Below, one piece after another: positions 8,601-17,322 of a stretch of 64,000 bases of DNA. This stretch comes from Cohaesibacter gelatinilyticus (lineage in GTDB: Bacteria; Pseudomonadota; Alphaproteobacteria; Rhizobiales; Cohaesibacteraceae). Position numbers and translations under genes: made by a program. The notes beneath the pieces were generated by a model. It made no database searches and was not told where the DNA came from. It worked only from the letters and a program-made list of their open reading frames with translations. How positions within the stretch are numbered: position 1 is the stretch's first letter; the number at the start of each line of letters is the position of its first letter. The DNA is taken from the NCBI RefSeq assembly GCF_900215605.1, contig NZ_OBEL01000003.1:62001-126000 (forward strand), read 5' to 3'.

Positions 8601-10486
8601 CCACTGTTGGTGTAGGCGACATGTCCGGCGATGTCTTTGGCAATGGCATGCTGCTATCCAAGGAAACCAAGTTGATTGCCGCTTTCGATCACCGCGATAT
8701 CTTCATTGATCCGGATCCGGATACCGACAAAAGCTGGAAGGAGCGCAAACGCGTCTTCGATCTTGGCCGTTCTTCCTGGCGCGATTACAACGAGAAGCTG
8801 ATCTCCAAGGGAGGTGGCATCTTCTCCCGCTCTGAGAAATCCATCACCCTGTCCAAGGAAGCACAAACCGCCATTGGTCTGGATCAGGACAAGGCCACCC
8901 CTCAGGAAATCATGCAGGCCATCCTCAAGGCTCCCGTTGACCTTCTGTGGTTCGGTGGTATCGGCACCTATATCCGCGCCTCTGACGAGACAAATGCGGA
9001 CGCCGATGATCGCGCCAATGATGCCATCCGCATCATTCCAAGCGATCTCCGTGTCAAGGTCATTGGCGAGGGCGCAAATCTTGGTGTGACCCAGAAGGCT
9101 CGTATCGAGTTCAACCAGCTGGGCGGTCGCTGCAACTCTGATGCCATTGATAATTCGGCTGGTGTGAACAGTTCCGATATGGAAGTCAACATCAAGATTG
9201 CCCTTGGCGCAGCTGTGCGTGCTGGCAAGATGGATGTCGAAGCCCGCAACACCCTGCTGGCTTCCATGACCGACAATGTGGCCGATCTGGTTCTGCGCAA
9301 CAACTATCTGCAGACCCTCTCCATCTCGCTCACCCAATTGCGCGGCATGGAAGATTTCGGCTATCAGAAACGTCTGATGGAAATGCTCGAAGAGATGGGC
9401 GAATTGGACCGTGACGTCGAATTCCTGCCAGACAACGAAGCCTTGAGCGAGCATGTCAAAAAAGCTCTGCCTCTGTCTCGTGCAGAAATCGGTGTTCTGT
9501 TGGCCTATGCCAAAAACACGCTCTATGACGAATTGCTGGAAAGTTCCATTCCTGACGAAGATTACATGGACAAGGAACTGGTGCGCTACTTCCCGGATAA
9601 GATGCAAAAAACACATGCAATCGAGATCGCCGAGCACCGACTGCGCCGCGAAATCATCTCTACCGGAATCACCAATTCCATGATCAACCGTGGTGGAGCG
9701 ACCCTGATTCCACGCATCAAGGACAAAACCGGTGCCAGTTCCGCTGACATTGCCCGGGCCTTCATCGCCGTGCGGGACAGCTTCGAAATGCGTGAATTGA
9801 ACGACGCTATCGATGCCTTGGATAACAAGGTTTCCGGCGACACCCAGCTTTCGCTGTATGCAGAAATCCAGAAGCTGCTTCTCTCTCAGATCCTGTGGTT
9901 CATGCGCAATGTTCCCTCTTCCATGAGCATCGCTGATGCCGTGAAGCATTATGGCTCCGGCATTGCAAAGGTTGCCAAGGAATTGAACAGCCACCTACCG
10001 CCCTATCTGGCCACCAAGCTGGAACGGGAAATCAACCGTTTCATGGACGAAGGAGTGCCAAAAGCTTTGGCCAGCCGCATCGCACATCTGTCCCTGCTCT
10101 CCCGTATTCCGGATATCATTCTGGTGGCGGACCGCACCGGCAAATCCCTGTCCAAGGCAGCGGCAGCGTACTTTGCTGTCGCCGGTCACTTCAAAATCGG
10201 TCGCATCGATGCATTGGCCCTCAACCTTGATGTATCCGACTATTATGAAGCGCTGGCCCTTGACCGTGTTCGCGACAATCTGTCCGAAGCTCACAACCAG
10301 ATGACAGCCAATGTACTTGATCTGGCAACCACCAAGAAGGACGGTCTGACCATCTGGCTGGAAAATCAGGGTGAAGCCATCGAACGCACGGTGAAGGCCG
10401 TCAATGCCATCACTGACAGCGATGACCTCACGGTCTCCAAATTTGCTGTCGCGGCAGGCCTGTTATCCGATCTGTCCAAAAACTAG
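5660..10486 (+). CDS. gdhB: NAD-specific glutamate dehydrogenase, large (about 180 kDa) type
   Basis: This 1608-residue protein matches the large NAD-dependent glutamate dehydrogenases, which oxidise glutamate to 2-oxoglutarate and ammonium, usually for catabolism. A long N-terminal regulatory region (about 1-720, with ACT-like parts) precedes the catalytic core. The core is recognisable by GLHLRFGKVARGGLRWSDR, VIVPVGSKGGFVPK, VVAADKGTATFSDIAN and GVGDMSGDVFGNGM, followed by the Rossmann part with VIGEGANLGVT and GGRCNSDAIDNSAGVN. The start follows GAGGAAACAAAG. It is monocistronic, with a structured leader and its own terminator. Identity is certain; the symbol varies between species. Confidence 0.97.
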   Translation: MTLDLDSDHTKHIADAQKLIAKAGPLHQTYLKHLFYQSDKEDLARYSAAELAQLASWSMDNFAKSFDGHHQIHISDLTFKDDADALINQVTVIELHNVNKPFLVDSVMGVLQNAGHDIHLVLHPIITAERDDNQALSDLHERAAAQTNPKLRRESLIHVHVSRLGSKKQREELHNALNDILNDVSSVVEDWKAMLLRLEETIAIFKITPPPLPQEDIDETVEFLRWLVNNNFTLLGMREYAINADSDGGELARTDRPGLGVLRNPEVRVLRRGNELVTMTPEIKEFLMKPEPLIITKTNVKTGVHRRAYMDYIGIKLYDDHGTLTGELRIVGLFTSTTYNRSATHIPFLRRKVTQTLEKAAVDPSGHSGKALLNVLEGYPRDELFQIDQEILLSFSQEILRLHERPRIRVLSRVDKFDRFVSVLVFVPRDRYNTSIRLKIGEFLKGAYDGRLSAVYPDFPDGPLARVHFIIGRSSGKTPTPSRNELEESVQKIVRTWADGLAEAVKETCPLAKAAQLINLYCDAFSDAYRDTFEPEIAVKDIRVMEGMNGDVDTAIQLYRKPEDPNNRIALKIFHQETPIPLSERVPILENMGFRVIDERSYDIKPVKSEKLFWMHDMELEHADGQDIDINEIRDNLQACFLAIWHDEAENDGYNALVLHANLPWRDITILRTISRYLRQVRIPYSQDYMWQTLNSYPELSALIVDLFHTRFNPDQKNRVSEAARLAGGIDTALEAVANLDHDRIMRRFVDVIQATLRTNFYQRDGAGNNKPTLAFKLNPRAMEEMPEPRPFREIFVYSTRVEGLHLRFGKVARGGLRWSDRPQDFRTEVLGLVKAQQVKNAVIVPVGSKGGFVPKQLPTSGDREAFMAEGIASYKLFISSLLDVTDNLDGQKILPPTKVIRHDEDDPYLVVAADKGTATFSDIANGISEGKDFWLGDAFASGGSVGYDHKKMGITARGGWEAVKRHFREMDRDIQTQPFTTVGVGDMSGDVFGNGMLLSKETKLIAAFDHRDIFIDPDPDTDKSWKERKRVFDLGRSSWRDYNEKLISKGGGIFSRSEKSITLSKEAQTAIGLDQDKATPQEIMQAILKAPVDLLWFGGIGTYIRASDETNADADDRANDAIRIIPSDLRVKVIGEGANLGVTQKARIEFNQLGGRCNSDAIDNSAGVNSSDMEVNIKIALGAAVRAGKMDVEARNTLLASMTDNVADLVLRNNYLQTLSISLTQLRGMEDFGYQKRLMEMLEEMGELDRDVEFLPDNEALSEHVKKALPLSRAEIGVLLAYAKNTLYDELLESSIPDEDYMDKELVRYFPDKMQKTHAIEIAEHRLRREIISTGITNSMINRGGATLIPRIKDKTGASSADIARAFIAVRDSFEMRELNDAIDALDNKVSGDTQLSLYAEIQKLLLSQILWFMRNVPSSMSIADAVKHYGSGIAKVAKELNSHLPPYLATKLEREINRFMDEGVPKALASRIAHLSLLSRIPDIILVADRTGKSLSKAAAAYFAVAGHFKIGRIDALALNLDVSDYYEALALDRVRDNLSEAHNQMTANVLDLATTKKDGLTIWLENQGEAIERTVKAVNAITDSDDLTVSKFAVAAGLLSDLSKN

Positions 10487-10500
10487 TTCGGCATTTGTCC

Positions 10501-10537
10501 AAAAAAACGCGCCTCGAAAATCCGGGGCGCGTTTTTT
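10501..10537 (+). terminator. Terminator after glutamate dehydrogenase
   Basis: AAAACGCGCC pairs with GGCGCGTTTT, with further pairing of the flanking A and T runs, and the helix runs into TTTTTT. It begins about 15 nt after the stop codon. Confidence 0.9.
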
Positions 10538-10887
10538 ATTGGCAATATCAAGGGTGTAATAATGATCCATAGGATGTTTCTCACTGGTCTGCTGACAAGG
10601 CAGCTTTCGACGGACAATGCAGGGAAAATTTTCCTAAAAAGATAACGAAGCTCAACAGGCCAGTGAGAAACATCGAAGGCCAGATCTCCAAGTACTTCGT
10701 AATCAACCAGACTTTCACAGCTCTAGCTCTTCGTCATATACCCCGAGAAATCCAATCATAGGGATTATGCTTTCGCACCGTTGGTACTACTTACACTCTT
10801 GCACAATGCGAAAAGTTAAAGCTGCCTTAACCAAGCCTTCCTTACAATTGCCTCAACCGAATCCGTAAAAAAGGCAGTAAAGACCCA
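10538..10887. other. Gene-free stretch holding repeat element copy A
   Basis: No convincing coding frame is seen. Its first half holds the covarying 126-nt element (10567-10692). The remainder (10693-10887) is AT-richer and shows weak, gapped similarity to the sequence beside the second copy (CTTCGT after the element, TCATA.GG further on). It presumably also contains the promoter of the aminotransferase gene, for which I see no clear boxes. Confidence 0.6.
10567..10692 (+). repeat. Covarying 126-nt structured element, copy A
   Basis: This sequence aligns without a gap to the reverse complement of 33876-34001. In copy A, 10573-10591 pairs with 10656-10674, a 19-bp helix with one G-T pair, around a 64-nt loop. 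The loop begins in a 30-nt block (10591-10620, starting GCTGACAAGGCAGC) that is identical in both copies, and AAGATAACGA (10639-10648) is also identical. The helix sequence differs between the copies but pairing is kept in the same register, with six double compensatory changes. This is the pattern of a conserved structure in RNA or single-stranded DNA. I recognise no known family. Confidence 0.8.
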
Positions 10888-12081
10888 ATGCAGCAAGAAC
10901 GCTCTCCGTTCCAACAGCTCGCAGATCTTCTGGAAGGCGTTGAGCCGGGCCAAAGCCCGATCAATCTCACTCTGGGTGAGCCAAAGCATGCCATGCCTGC
11001 CTTTATCGGAGATATCATCCGCGAAAATGAAACCGGTTTTCGCCCTTATCCACCTATCCGAGGAACGGATGACTTCCGCGAAACTGTGGCCAGCTGGATA
11101 GAGAACCGTTACCAAACCGGCGACCTGATCACCGCCGAGAAGCATATTCTGCCCCTGAACGGCACCCGCGAGGGCCTGTTTCATGCAGCCATTGGCGCAC
11201 GCGACTGGGCAAAAACCCAGCCCGGCAAACCAACTGAAAATCCTGCCATCTTACTGCCCAATCCCTTCTATCATTCCTATGCTGCTGGCGCTCATGCCAT
11301 GGATGCGGAAGCTGTATTCCTGAACGGAACCAACGAGAGCAATTTCCTGCCGGATCTGGATGAGTTGGCAACTGAGACTCATTTGCTGGATCGTACCATT
11401 GCCTTCTTCTATGCATCACCCGCCAATCCGCAAGGCAGCATTGCAAGCCTGCAAGACTGGCAGAAGCTGATCGCATTGGCCCGCAAGCATAAATTCATGA
11501 TTTTTGCCGACGAATGCTACTCGGAAATATATCGAACAACTCCGCCACCGGGCATTTTGCAAGCATGCGAAGGCAATGTGTCAAACATCATCACATTTCA
11601 TTCGCTTTCCAAACGTTCCAATCTCGCAGGCTTGCGCTGCGGATTTGCTGCAGGTGACGCCGATTTTCTCACCCAATGGACAAAATATCGCAACATGGCG
11701 GCCCCACAGGTGCCATTGCCATTGCTGGCCGCAGGCGCTGCTGCTTATCGCGATGAGGCACATGTTGAAGAAAATCGCCGACTATATAATGAGAAATATG
11801 AGGCAGCACGCCGCATTTTGGGCACGGATCTGGATTATCAGCAACCGGAAGGCGGCTTCTTCCTCTGGCTCAATATCCGCGCTTTTGGCACGGATATAGC
11901 TGTAACCAAAAAATTATGGAAGCAGGCAGGTGTAAGGGTCATACCCGGATCCTTTCTTGCCCGTCGCGACCGGCAGAATATCAATCCGGGCGAAGACTTC
12001 ATCCGATTGGCTCTGGTCGCCCCATTGGATGAAACTTCCACAGCTTTGAGCAGACTGAAATCCTGTCTGCTTGACCAATAG
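10888..12081 (+). CDS. PLP-dependent class I/II aminotransferase (DapC-like)
   Basis: A 397-residue fold-type I aminotransferase. Visible parts are the N-terminal LTLGEPKH, PLNGTREGLFHA, the substrate-loop segment PNPFYHSYAAG, ASPANPQG (Asn contacting PLP), FADECYSEIY (the Asp that pairs with the pyridine nitrogen) and SLSKRSNLAGLRCGF, whose Lys242 should form the Schiff base. Related rhizobial proteins are often annotated as succinyldiaminopimelate aminotransferase (DapC), but sequence alone does not fix the substrate. It lies upstream of ftsK on the same strand, as in several relatives. Confidence 0.88.
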   Translation: MQQERSPFQQLADLLEGVEPGQSPINLTLGEPKHAMPAFIGDIIRENETGFRPYPPIRGTDDFRETVASWIENRYQTGDLITAEKHILPLNGTREGLFHAAIGARDWAKTQPGKPTENPAILLPNPFYHSYAAGAHAMDAEAVFLNGTNESNFLPDLDELATETHLLDRTIAFFYASPANPQGSIASLQDWQKLIALARKHKFMIFADECYSEIYRTTPPPGILQACEGNVSNIITFHSLSKRSNLAGLRCGFAAGDADFLTQWTKYRNMAAPQVPLPLLAAGAAAYRDEAHVEENRRLYNEKYEAARRILGTDLDYQQPEGGFFLWLNIRAFGTDIAVTKKLWKQAGVRVIPGSFLARRDRQNINPGEDFIRLALVAPLDETSTALSRLKSCLLDQ

Positions 12082-12086
12082 AAGCA

Positions 12087-12116
12087 AAAGGCTCGCCATG
12101 GGTGCGCAGAGCCTTT
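12087..12116 (+). terminator. Weak terminator-like hairpin between aminotransferase and ftsK
   Basis: AAAGGCTC pairs with GAGCCTTT around a 14-nt loop just after the aminotransferase stop. The downstream T run is only three bases, so termination would be partial at best. Confidence 0.4.
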
Positions 12117-12190
12117 GATGACCGTAATTCACAGGAGGGTGGGATCTCCTGACTGGCTATGAACTTGAGACAACTTTGAGACTGACCAAT

Positions 12191-15181
12191 ATGTCTGCAA
12201 CGCAACCTTTTGAAACACTTCACAAGGACCGGGATAGCGCTCTGCGCCGTGCCCTGCGCCGCAATGCCTTTGCGGCAACCGGCCTGTTTGGTCTGGCTCT
12301 CTGCGCCATGATTGCCGGAGCATTGGCCACCTGGCATGTCGCAGATCCGTCGCTATCCAATGCAACAGAAATTGCACCACGCAACTTCCTTGGCCTTCCC
12401 GGTGCCATGATCTCGGATCTGATGATTCAGACCTTCGGCCTTGGTTCGGCCTTCCTCCTTATCCCGCCCGTCATCTGGTTCTGGCGTTTGGTGCGTATTC
12501 ATCCTATGCGTATCACCCGTATACGATCCTTGGCCTGGCTTGGTGGCCTAGCAGCAATTGCTATTGCATTTTCGACAATCCCTGCTCCTAACAGTTGGCC
12601 TCTTCCCATCAGTCTTGGTGGCATGATCGGTGATGGTTTCCTCGCCGTCATTTCCATGATCGATCCTCATTTCATCAATGGGTTGGGCGCAATAATCATC
12701 GGCACGGCTTTCTGCGCCGGAGGTATTCTATTGCTGCTCAATTCTGTCGACACCACCTGGCGTCAACTTCTGTCGCGCCGACGGGCACCCGTGCAAATTG
12801 TCGAAGAAGAAGAAGATTATTTCGAAGATGATAATGAGTATGGTCAGTCATATGAGCAACCTGATCCAGCTTATGCGGAACAATCTCATGCATCAGATGA
12901 TCAAGTTCTGGATCGCACCCAAAATCAACCAAGAAAACTAGGCCCTCTGGCAATCGCCCGTGGTGCTATTGGCCACTGGTTACTGGCACGAAAGGCACAG
13001 AAACAGCGCCCGGCGTCACAAACATCAGAACAAATGCCAGTAGCAGAGCCTCATCCAGCTCCCATGCAGGACCCGGCCACACAATACAATCATATGCCTG
13101 CAACCCATCAACAACCATCACGCCCGTTAGGTCTCTGGGCCGCGATCAAAGCACAGTTGGCTGGCGAGGAAGATGATGGTCTGCAAACATTGGCCAATCG
13201 TCAGGAACCCCATATGGGTGCCGCCCCCTATGGGCAACATCCTGCCATGGGCATGGGTCAGGCCCCTACGCACGCCGTCCATCCCACCGCTCATGGTCAC
13301 ATGACGCAAAATAGCCAGACCATGCAGGCCCCTTTGGGATATCAAGAACAACCAATGGCTCAGCATGATCAGGGGCAGAATCAGGGCCGGAATTTTCATC
13401 AATACGATCAAAATACCGGATATCCCAATGCAGGGCATGAGCAAGATCCTGCCATGATGCCAGATCAAGGCGCGGCACCCTGGGAAGATGCATCTACCGA
13501 GCAAACCGGCCCGGTCGGCATGGCACCTCCATCCCAACTCGCCCGCGAGACGCAGGCTCCGGTACAACAAGCTGTAACCAACGAGCAAGTTCAGTCGAAA
13601 ACAATGCGTGAAGGCGTTGGCAAGCGCATGGTCCGCGCAGCCAAAAACAACACCTTCATTCGCAAGCAGGAATTCCAGTTCCCGCCCATGTCTTTTCTGG
13701 AAGAACCAAAGAGCCTTGGTCCCAATGCGGGCCTGACCGCTGATCAGCTGGAGCATAATGCTCGTCTTCTGGAAGGTGTCTTGTCCGACTTCGGCATTCG
13801 CGGCGAAATCATCAAGGTACGCCCGGGCCCGGTTGTGACATTGTATGAGCTGGAACCGGCTCCAGGCATCAAATCTTCTCGTGTCATTGGTCTGGCGGAC
13901 GATATCGCCCGTTCCATGAGTGCAATCTCCGCTCGTGTTGCGGTGGTTCCCGGTCGCAACGCCATTGGTATCGAGCTGCCAAATGCCCGCCGCGAGACCG
14001 TTTATTTGCGCGAATTGCTATCAAGCTCTGACTTTGAGAAATCCAAAGCCAAACTGCCAATCTGCCTCGGCAAAAATATTGGTGGTGATCCGGTTATTGC
14101 CGATCTGGCCCGTATGCCGCACGTGCTGGTCGCCGGTACCACCGGTTCCGGTAAGTCGGTTTCGATCAACACCACGATCATGTCCCTGCTCTATCGTCAT
14201 ACACCAGAGCAGTGCCGCCTGATCATGATCGACCCGAAAATGCTGGAATTGTCCATCTATGACGGCATTCCGCATTTGCTGACCCCGGTCGTGACCGATC
14301 CATCCAAGGCAGTAGTTGCCTTGAAATGGGCCGTGCGGGAAATGGAGCAGCGCTACAAACACATGTCCAAGATGGGCGTGCGTAATATCGATGGCTTCAA
14401 CAATCGTGTGCGCCAGTCCTTGGCCAAAGGCGAAGCCGTAACACGCACCGTGCAAACCGGTTTTGATCCGGAAACCGGCGATCCGATCTATGAACAGGAA
14501 GAGCTGAACCTGGAGCCGATGCCATATATCGTCATCATCGTTGACGAGATGGCCGATTTGATGATGGTTGCAGGCAAGGATATCGAGGGCGCCATTCAGC
14601 GCCTTGCCCAGATGGCCCGCGCCGCCGGCATTCACCTGATCATGGCAACACAGCGTCCATCGGTCGATGTGATCACTGGTACCATCAAGGCGAACTTCCC
14701 GACCCGCATGTCCTTCCAGGTGACCTCGAAAATTGATTCCCGCACCATTCTTGGCGAGATGGGAGCCGAACAATTGCTTGGCATGGGTGATATGCTCTAT
14801 ATGGCTGGCGGCGGTCGCACACAGCGTGTTCATGGTCCGTTTGTAGCGGACGAGGAAGTCGAAGAAATCGTCAAGCACCTCAAACTGCAAGGCGTACCGG
14901 ACTATCTGGAAGCTGTAACCGAAGACACTGAGGAAGAGCAAAGTTCTGGTGATGGCTCTGGCTCCAGTTCTGGCGGAGAAGGCACACTCTATGACAAGGC
15001 GGTCGATATCGTGCTGCGGGATCGCAAGGCCTCAACCTCCTATATCCAGCGTCGCCTCTCCATCGGCTATAACCGCGCTGCAACACTGATTGAGCAAATG
15101 GAGCAGGAAGGCGTCATCAGCGCGGCCAACCATGCGGGCAAACGCGAAATTCTGGTACCAGAAGAGGGAGCGACCATGTAG
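12191..15181 (+). CDS. ftsK: DNA translocase FtsK
   Basis: FtsK anchors at the division septum and pumps chromosomal DNA toward XerCD/dif during segregation. In this 996-residue protein the N-terminal third-of-a-kilobase region holds four membrane helices (to about residue 185). It is followed by an acidic patch ([13 protein letters not shown]) and a long linker (about 225-470) rich in Gln, His, Met and Pro. Then come the motor with Walker [10 protein letters not shown] (about 649) and Walker [14 protein letters not shown] (about 780), and a C-terminal winged-helix gamma domain ([17 protein letters not shown]) that reads KOPS-type signals. ATG 12191 is chosen over an upstream in-frame TTG. 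lolA and xthA follow. Confidence 0.97.
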   Translation: MSATQPFETLHKDRDSALRRALRRNAFAATGLFGLALCAMIAGALATWHVADPSLSNATEIAPRNFLGLPGAMISDLMIQTFGLGSAFLLIPPVIWFWRLVRIHPMRITRIRSLAWLGGLAAIAIAFSTIPAPNSWPLPISLGGMIGDGFLAVISMIDPHFINGLGAIIIGTAFCAGGILLLLNSVDTTWRQLLSRRRAPVQIVEEEEDYFEDDNEYGQSYEQPDPAYAEQSHASDDQVLDRTQNQPRKLGPLAIARGAIGHWLLARKAQKQRPASQTSEQMPVAEPHPAPMQDPATQYNHMPATHQQPSRPLGLWAAIKAQLAGEEDDGLQTLANRQEPHMGAAPYGQHPAMGMGQAPTHAVHPTAHGHMTQNSQTMQAPLGYQEQPMAQHDQGQNQGRNFHQYDQNTGYPNAGHEQDPAMMPDQGAAPWEDASTEQTGPVGMAPPSQLARETQAPVQQAVTNEQVQSKTMREGVGKRMVRAAKNNTFIRKQEFQFPPMSFLEEPKSLGPNAGLTADQLEHNARLLEGVLSDFGIRGEIIKVRPGPVVTLYELEPAPGIKSSRVIGLADDIARSMSAISARVAVVPGRNAIGIELPNARRETVYLRELLSSSDFEKSKAKLPICLGKNIGGDPVIADLARMPHVLVAGTTGSGKSVSINTTIMSLLYRHTPEQCRLIMIDPKMLELSIYDGIPHLLTPVVTDPSKAVVALKWAVREMEQRYKHMSKMGVRNIDGFNNRVRQSLAKGEAVTRTVQTGFDPETGDPIYEQEELNLEPMPYIVIIVDEMADLMMVAGKDIEGAIQRLAQMARAAGIHLIMATQRPSVDVITGTIKANFPTRMSFQVTSKIDSRTILGEMGAEQLLGMGDMLYMAGGGRTQRVHGPFVADEEVEEIVKHLKLQGVPDYLEAVTEDTEEEQSSGDGSGSSSGGEGTLYDKAVDIVLRDRKASTSYIQRRLSIGYNRAATLIEQMEQEGVISAANHAGKREILVPEEGATM

Positions 15182-15192
15182 GTCACATCACC

Positions 15193-15260
15193 AGCCCTCT
15201 CCCCCTCCCAAACCGCCCACAAGGGTACCATATCGGGTGGTTTGGGAGGGGGAGAGGGCT
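15193..15260. repeat. 68-nt palindromic repeat (family P), copy 1
   Basis: The first 22 nt, beginning AGCCCTCTCCCCCTCCCAAA, are the exact reverse complement of the last 22 nt. The loop contains the palindrome GGTACC. The same 68-nt unit recurs at 54297-54364 and inverted at 17087-17154, with a diverged version at 46913-46991. It lies 12 nt after the ftsK stop and may act as a transcript end or mRNA-stabilising structure. Confidence 0.92.
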
Positions 15261-15411
15261 AGGCCAGAACTTTTAAATCAGGATCTGGCAACAAACCGCA
15301 AGAAAACCATATTTGTTCCTGTTTTTGGCCTCATTGATCGACTAGGTTGAAATCAGATTTGATTTGCTGGCCTGCAAAGGCACCCAAAATAATACGAAGG
15401 AACGCCAATTC

Positions 15412-16071
15412 ATGTTTCGTCCCTCTCGCCCACTGAAATCCCGTCGTTCATTTCTTGGTCTTGTCATGGCAACCGGGCTGGCATTGACACTTCCCATGGT
15501 CTCAAGTGCCCAAGCAATGACCAATGAAGCTACCAAGGCACTCACCATCATTTCCAAGGCCTTCAACGCCAACACGACCATGAATGGTGAATTCATCCAG
15601 ACAGCGGGCAGTGGCGATACTTTGCAAGGTTATTTCTTCATTCAACGCCCGGGCAAGATCCGCTTCTATTATTCGGCCCCGTCCTATACCGACATCATTG
15701 CCGATGGCAAAACCCTGTCCATCGAAGACCGAAAACTCAAAACCCAGGACATCTATCCTCTGTCAAAAACACCGTTGAAAGTGTTGTTGTCGGAAAGGCT
15801 TGATCTGGCAAGGGACAAGCGCGTCAAGAAGGTCGATCTGGCTCAGGATATCGTCTCGGTGGTGGTTGAACAGGAAAGTCTGTTTGGCGATGGCACCCTG
15901 ACCCTCGTCTTTGAGCGCGAAAGCAGCTTGTTGCGGCAATGGACCATTCAGGACGCACAAGGCAATGACACGACGGTTACCGTCTTCAACATTGAAACCG
16001 GCAAACCGATCAAGCAATCTCTCTTCAAGATCAAACGCGATCTGATGCCCGAACGCAGAGAAGAAAACTAG
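15412..16071 (+). CDS. lolA: Outer-membrane lipoprotein carrier-like protein (LolA family)
   Basis: LolA-type proteins chaperone lipoproteins across the periplasm from LolCDE to the outer membrane. This 219-residue protein has an N-terminal export signal ending near VSSAQA (about residue 35). After it come MNGEFIQTAGSGDTLQGYFF, RPGKIRFYYSAP and VVEQESLFGDGTLTLVFE, typical of LolA beta-barrel strands. The signal includes SRRSFLG, which resembles a twin-arginine motif. ATG 15412 with AAGGAA upstream is preferred to an earlier in-frame start. The position after ftsK and before xthA is the usual one in this order. Confidence 0.88.
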   Translation: MFRPSRPLKSRRSFLGLVMATGLALTLPMVSSAQAMTNEATKALTIISKAFNANTTMNGEFIQTAGSGDTLQGYFFIQRPGKIRFYYSAPSYTDIIADGKTLSIEDRKLKTQDIYPLSKTPLKVLLSERLDLARDKRVKKVDLAQDIVSVVVEQESLFGDGTLTLVFERESSLLRQWTIQDAQGNDTTVTVFNIETGKPIKQSLFKIKRDLMPERREEN

Positions 16072-16123
16072 CTCACATGATGTCCTGATCGTCAGGGCGA
16101 ATTTACCCAATAGACAAGAATTG

Positions 16124-16155
16124 AAGGCGTCCATTCAGACCGGACGCCTTTTTGC
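16124..16155 (+). terminator. Terminator after lolA
   Basis: AAGGCGTCC pairs with GGACGCCTT around ATTCAGACC, followed by TTTG. It lies about 50 nt after the lolA stop. Confidence 0.82.
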
Positions 16156-16242
16156 ATTTTGGCTCTGGATATCCGCTCTGCGCACGCTACATTATCTGTC
16201 ACAGATTCGAATCCCTTCCCCGGCCATCGACGGAGCAACATC

Positions 16243-17061
16243 GTGACACTGACCATTGCCACCTGGAATATCAATTCTGTGCGCTCACGCATCAAACTGG
16301 TTGAGCAATTCGAAAGTGACCGGGCTCCGGATATCCTGTGTCTTCAGGAAACCAAATGCATGAATGACCAATTCCCGTCTGCAGCCCTGAAGAAACTGGG
16401 TTACGAGCATTTGGCAATCAATGGTCAGAAAAGCTATCACGGCGTTGCCACCCTTTCCCGCGTGCCTTTCACGGACGTCGAGATCCGCGAGTTCTGCAAC
16501 AAGGGCGATGCCCGCCATATCGCAGTGACAGTCGACACCGACAAAGGCCCCATCAAGATCCATAACTTCTATGTGCCTGCAGGCGGAGATGTGCCAGATC
16601 CGGAAGTGAATGATAAATTCCGACACAAACTGGATTTTCTGAATGAGATGACAGAGTGGTTGCAGGGTGAAGAAACCAATTGCAACGCCATTCTGGTTGG
16701 CGATCTAAATATCGCTCCCCATGAGAACGACGTCTGGTCCCACAAACAATTGCTGAAAGTCGTCAGCCATACCCCGATTGAAGTCGAGCAACTTGCCAAG
16801 GTTCAAAATGCAGGCAACTGGGTGGATTCCGTTCGCAACCATATCCCGACTTCCGAACGTGTTTACAGCTGGTGGTCCTATCGCTCACCCAATTGGGCAA
16901 AGTCCGATAAAGGCCGTCGCCTTGATCACATCTGGGCAACCCCGCATATTGCCGATCAGGTGAGCGCCATCGAAGTTTACAAAACCGCTCGTGCTTGGGA
17001 AAAACCATCAGATCACGCGCCAATCATCGCCAAACTGGACGTGGAATGGCGCAATCTCTAA
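16243..17061 (+). CDS. xthA: Exodeoxyribonuclease III
   Basis: XthA is the AP endonuclease and 3'-5' exonuclease of base-excision repair. The 272-residue protein begins VTLTIATWNINSVRSR; it contains LCLQETK (metal-binding Glu), YHGVATLSR, LVGDLNIAPHENDVW (catalytic Asp and Asn), RLDHIWATP and the C-terminal SDHAPI (catalytic His). The start is the GTG at 16243, placed 8 nt after GGAG; upstream in-frame codons encode no family sequence and overlap the lolA terminator. Confidence 0.96.
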   Translation: MTLTIATWNINSVRSRIKLVEQFESDRAPDILCLQETKCMNDQFPSAALKKLGYEHLAINGQKSYHGVATLSRVPFTDVEIREFCNKGDARHIAVTVDTDKGPIKIHNFYVPAGGDVPDPEVNDKFRHKLDFLNEMTEWLQGEETNCNAILVGDLNIAPHENDVWSHKQLLKVVSHTPIEVEQLAKVQNAGNWVDSVRNHIPTSERVYSWWSYRSPNWAKSDKGRRLDHIWATPHIADQVSAIEVYKTARAWEKPSDHAPIIAKLDVEWRNL

Positions 17062-17063
17062 GA

Positions 17064-17203
17064 GCCTGACTTAAAAGTCTTGACCAAGCCCTCTCCCCCC
17101 TGCATCCCACCCGATATGGTACCCTTGTGGGCGGGGTGAAGGGGGGAGAGGGCTGGTGATGCGGCCTAAAAGTCTCAACTTGAGACTTTTAAATCGGGCA
17201 CTC
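17064..17203. repeat. Composite intergenic repeat: family P palindrome plus AGTCTC hairpin
   Basis: Directly after xthA, a 68-nt family P palindrome lies at 17087-17154 in the opposite orientation to the copies at 15193 and 54297. It is followed by a hairpin, TAAAAGTCTCA with TGAGACTTTTA, and GATTT/AAATC-type edges ending in CGGGCACT. The same hairpin occurs in the composites at 46815 and 54198. No coding sequence is seen up to rsmB at 17323. Confidence 0.88.
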
Positions 17204-17322
17204 AATAAGGGACTTACCCTTGGAGTTTTCTATAGGTATTTTCACAAGGATCGGAAACAAGCTGAAAAATCTGACAGAACAAGGCTTGAACCCTTACCGC
17301 CAGTGTGGTCTAAGGCGCGGCT

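Noticed and set aside
16196-16225. tRNA T-loop-like string GATTCGAATC before xthA
   Set aside because: The flanking bases do not form a T-stem and no acceptor, D or anticodon arms can be drawn around it.
15181-17210. CRISPR-like repeats
   Set aside because: The repeats are palindromes at irregular, kilobase distances with no spacer array and no cas genes.
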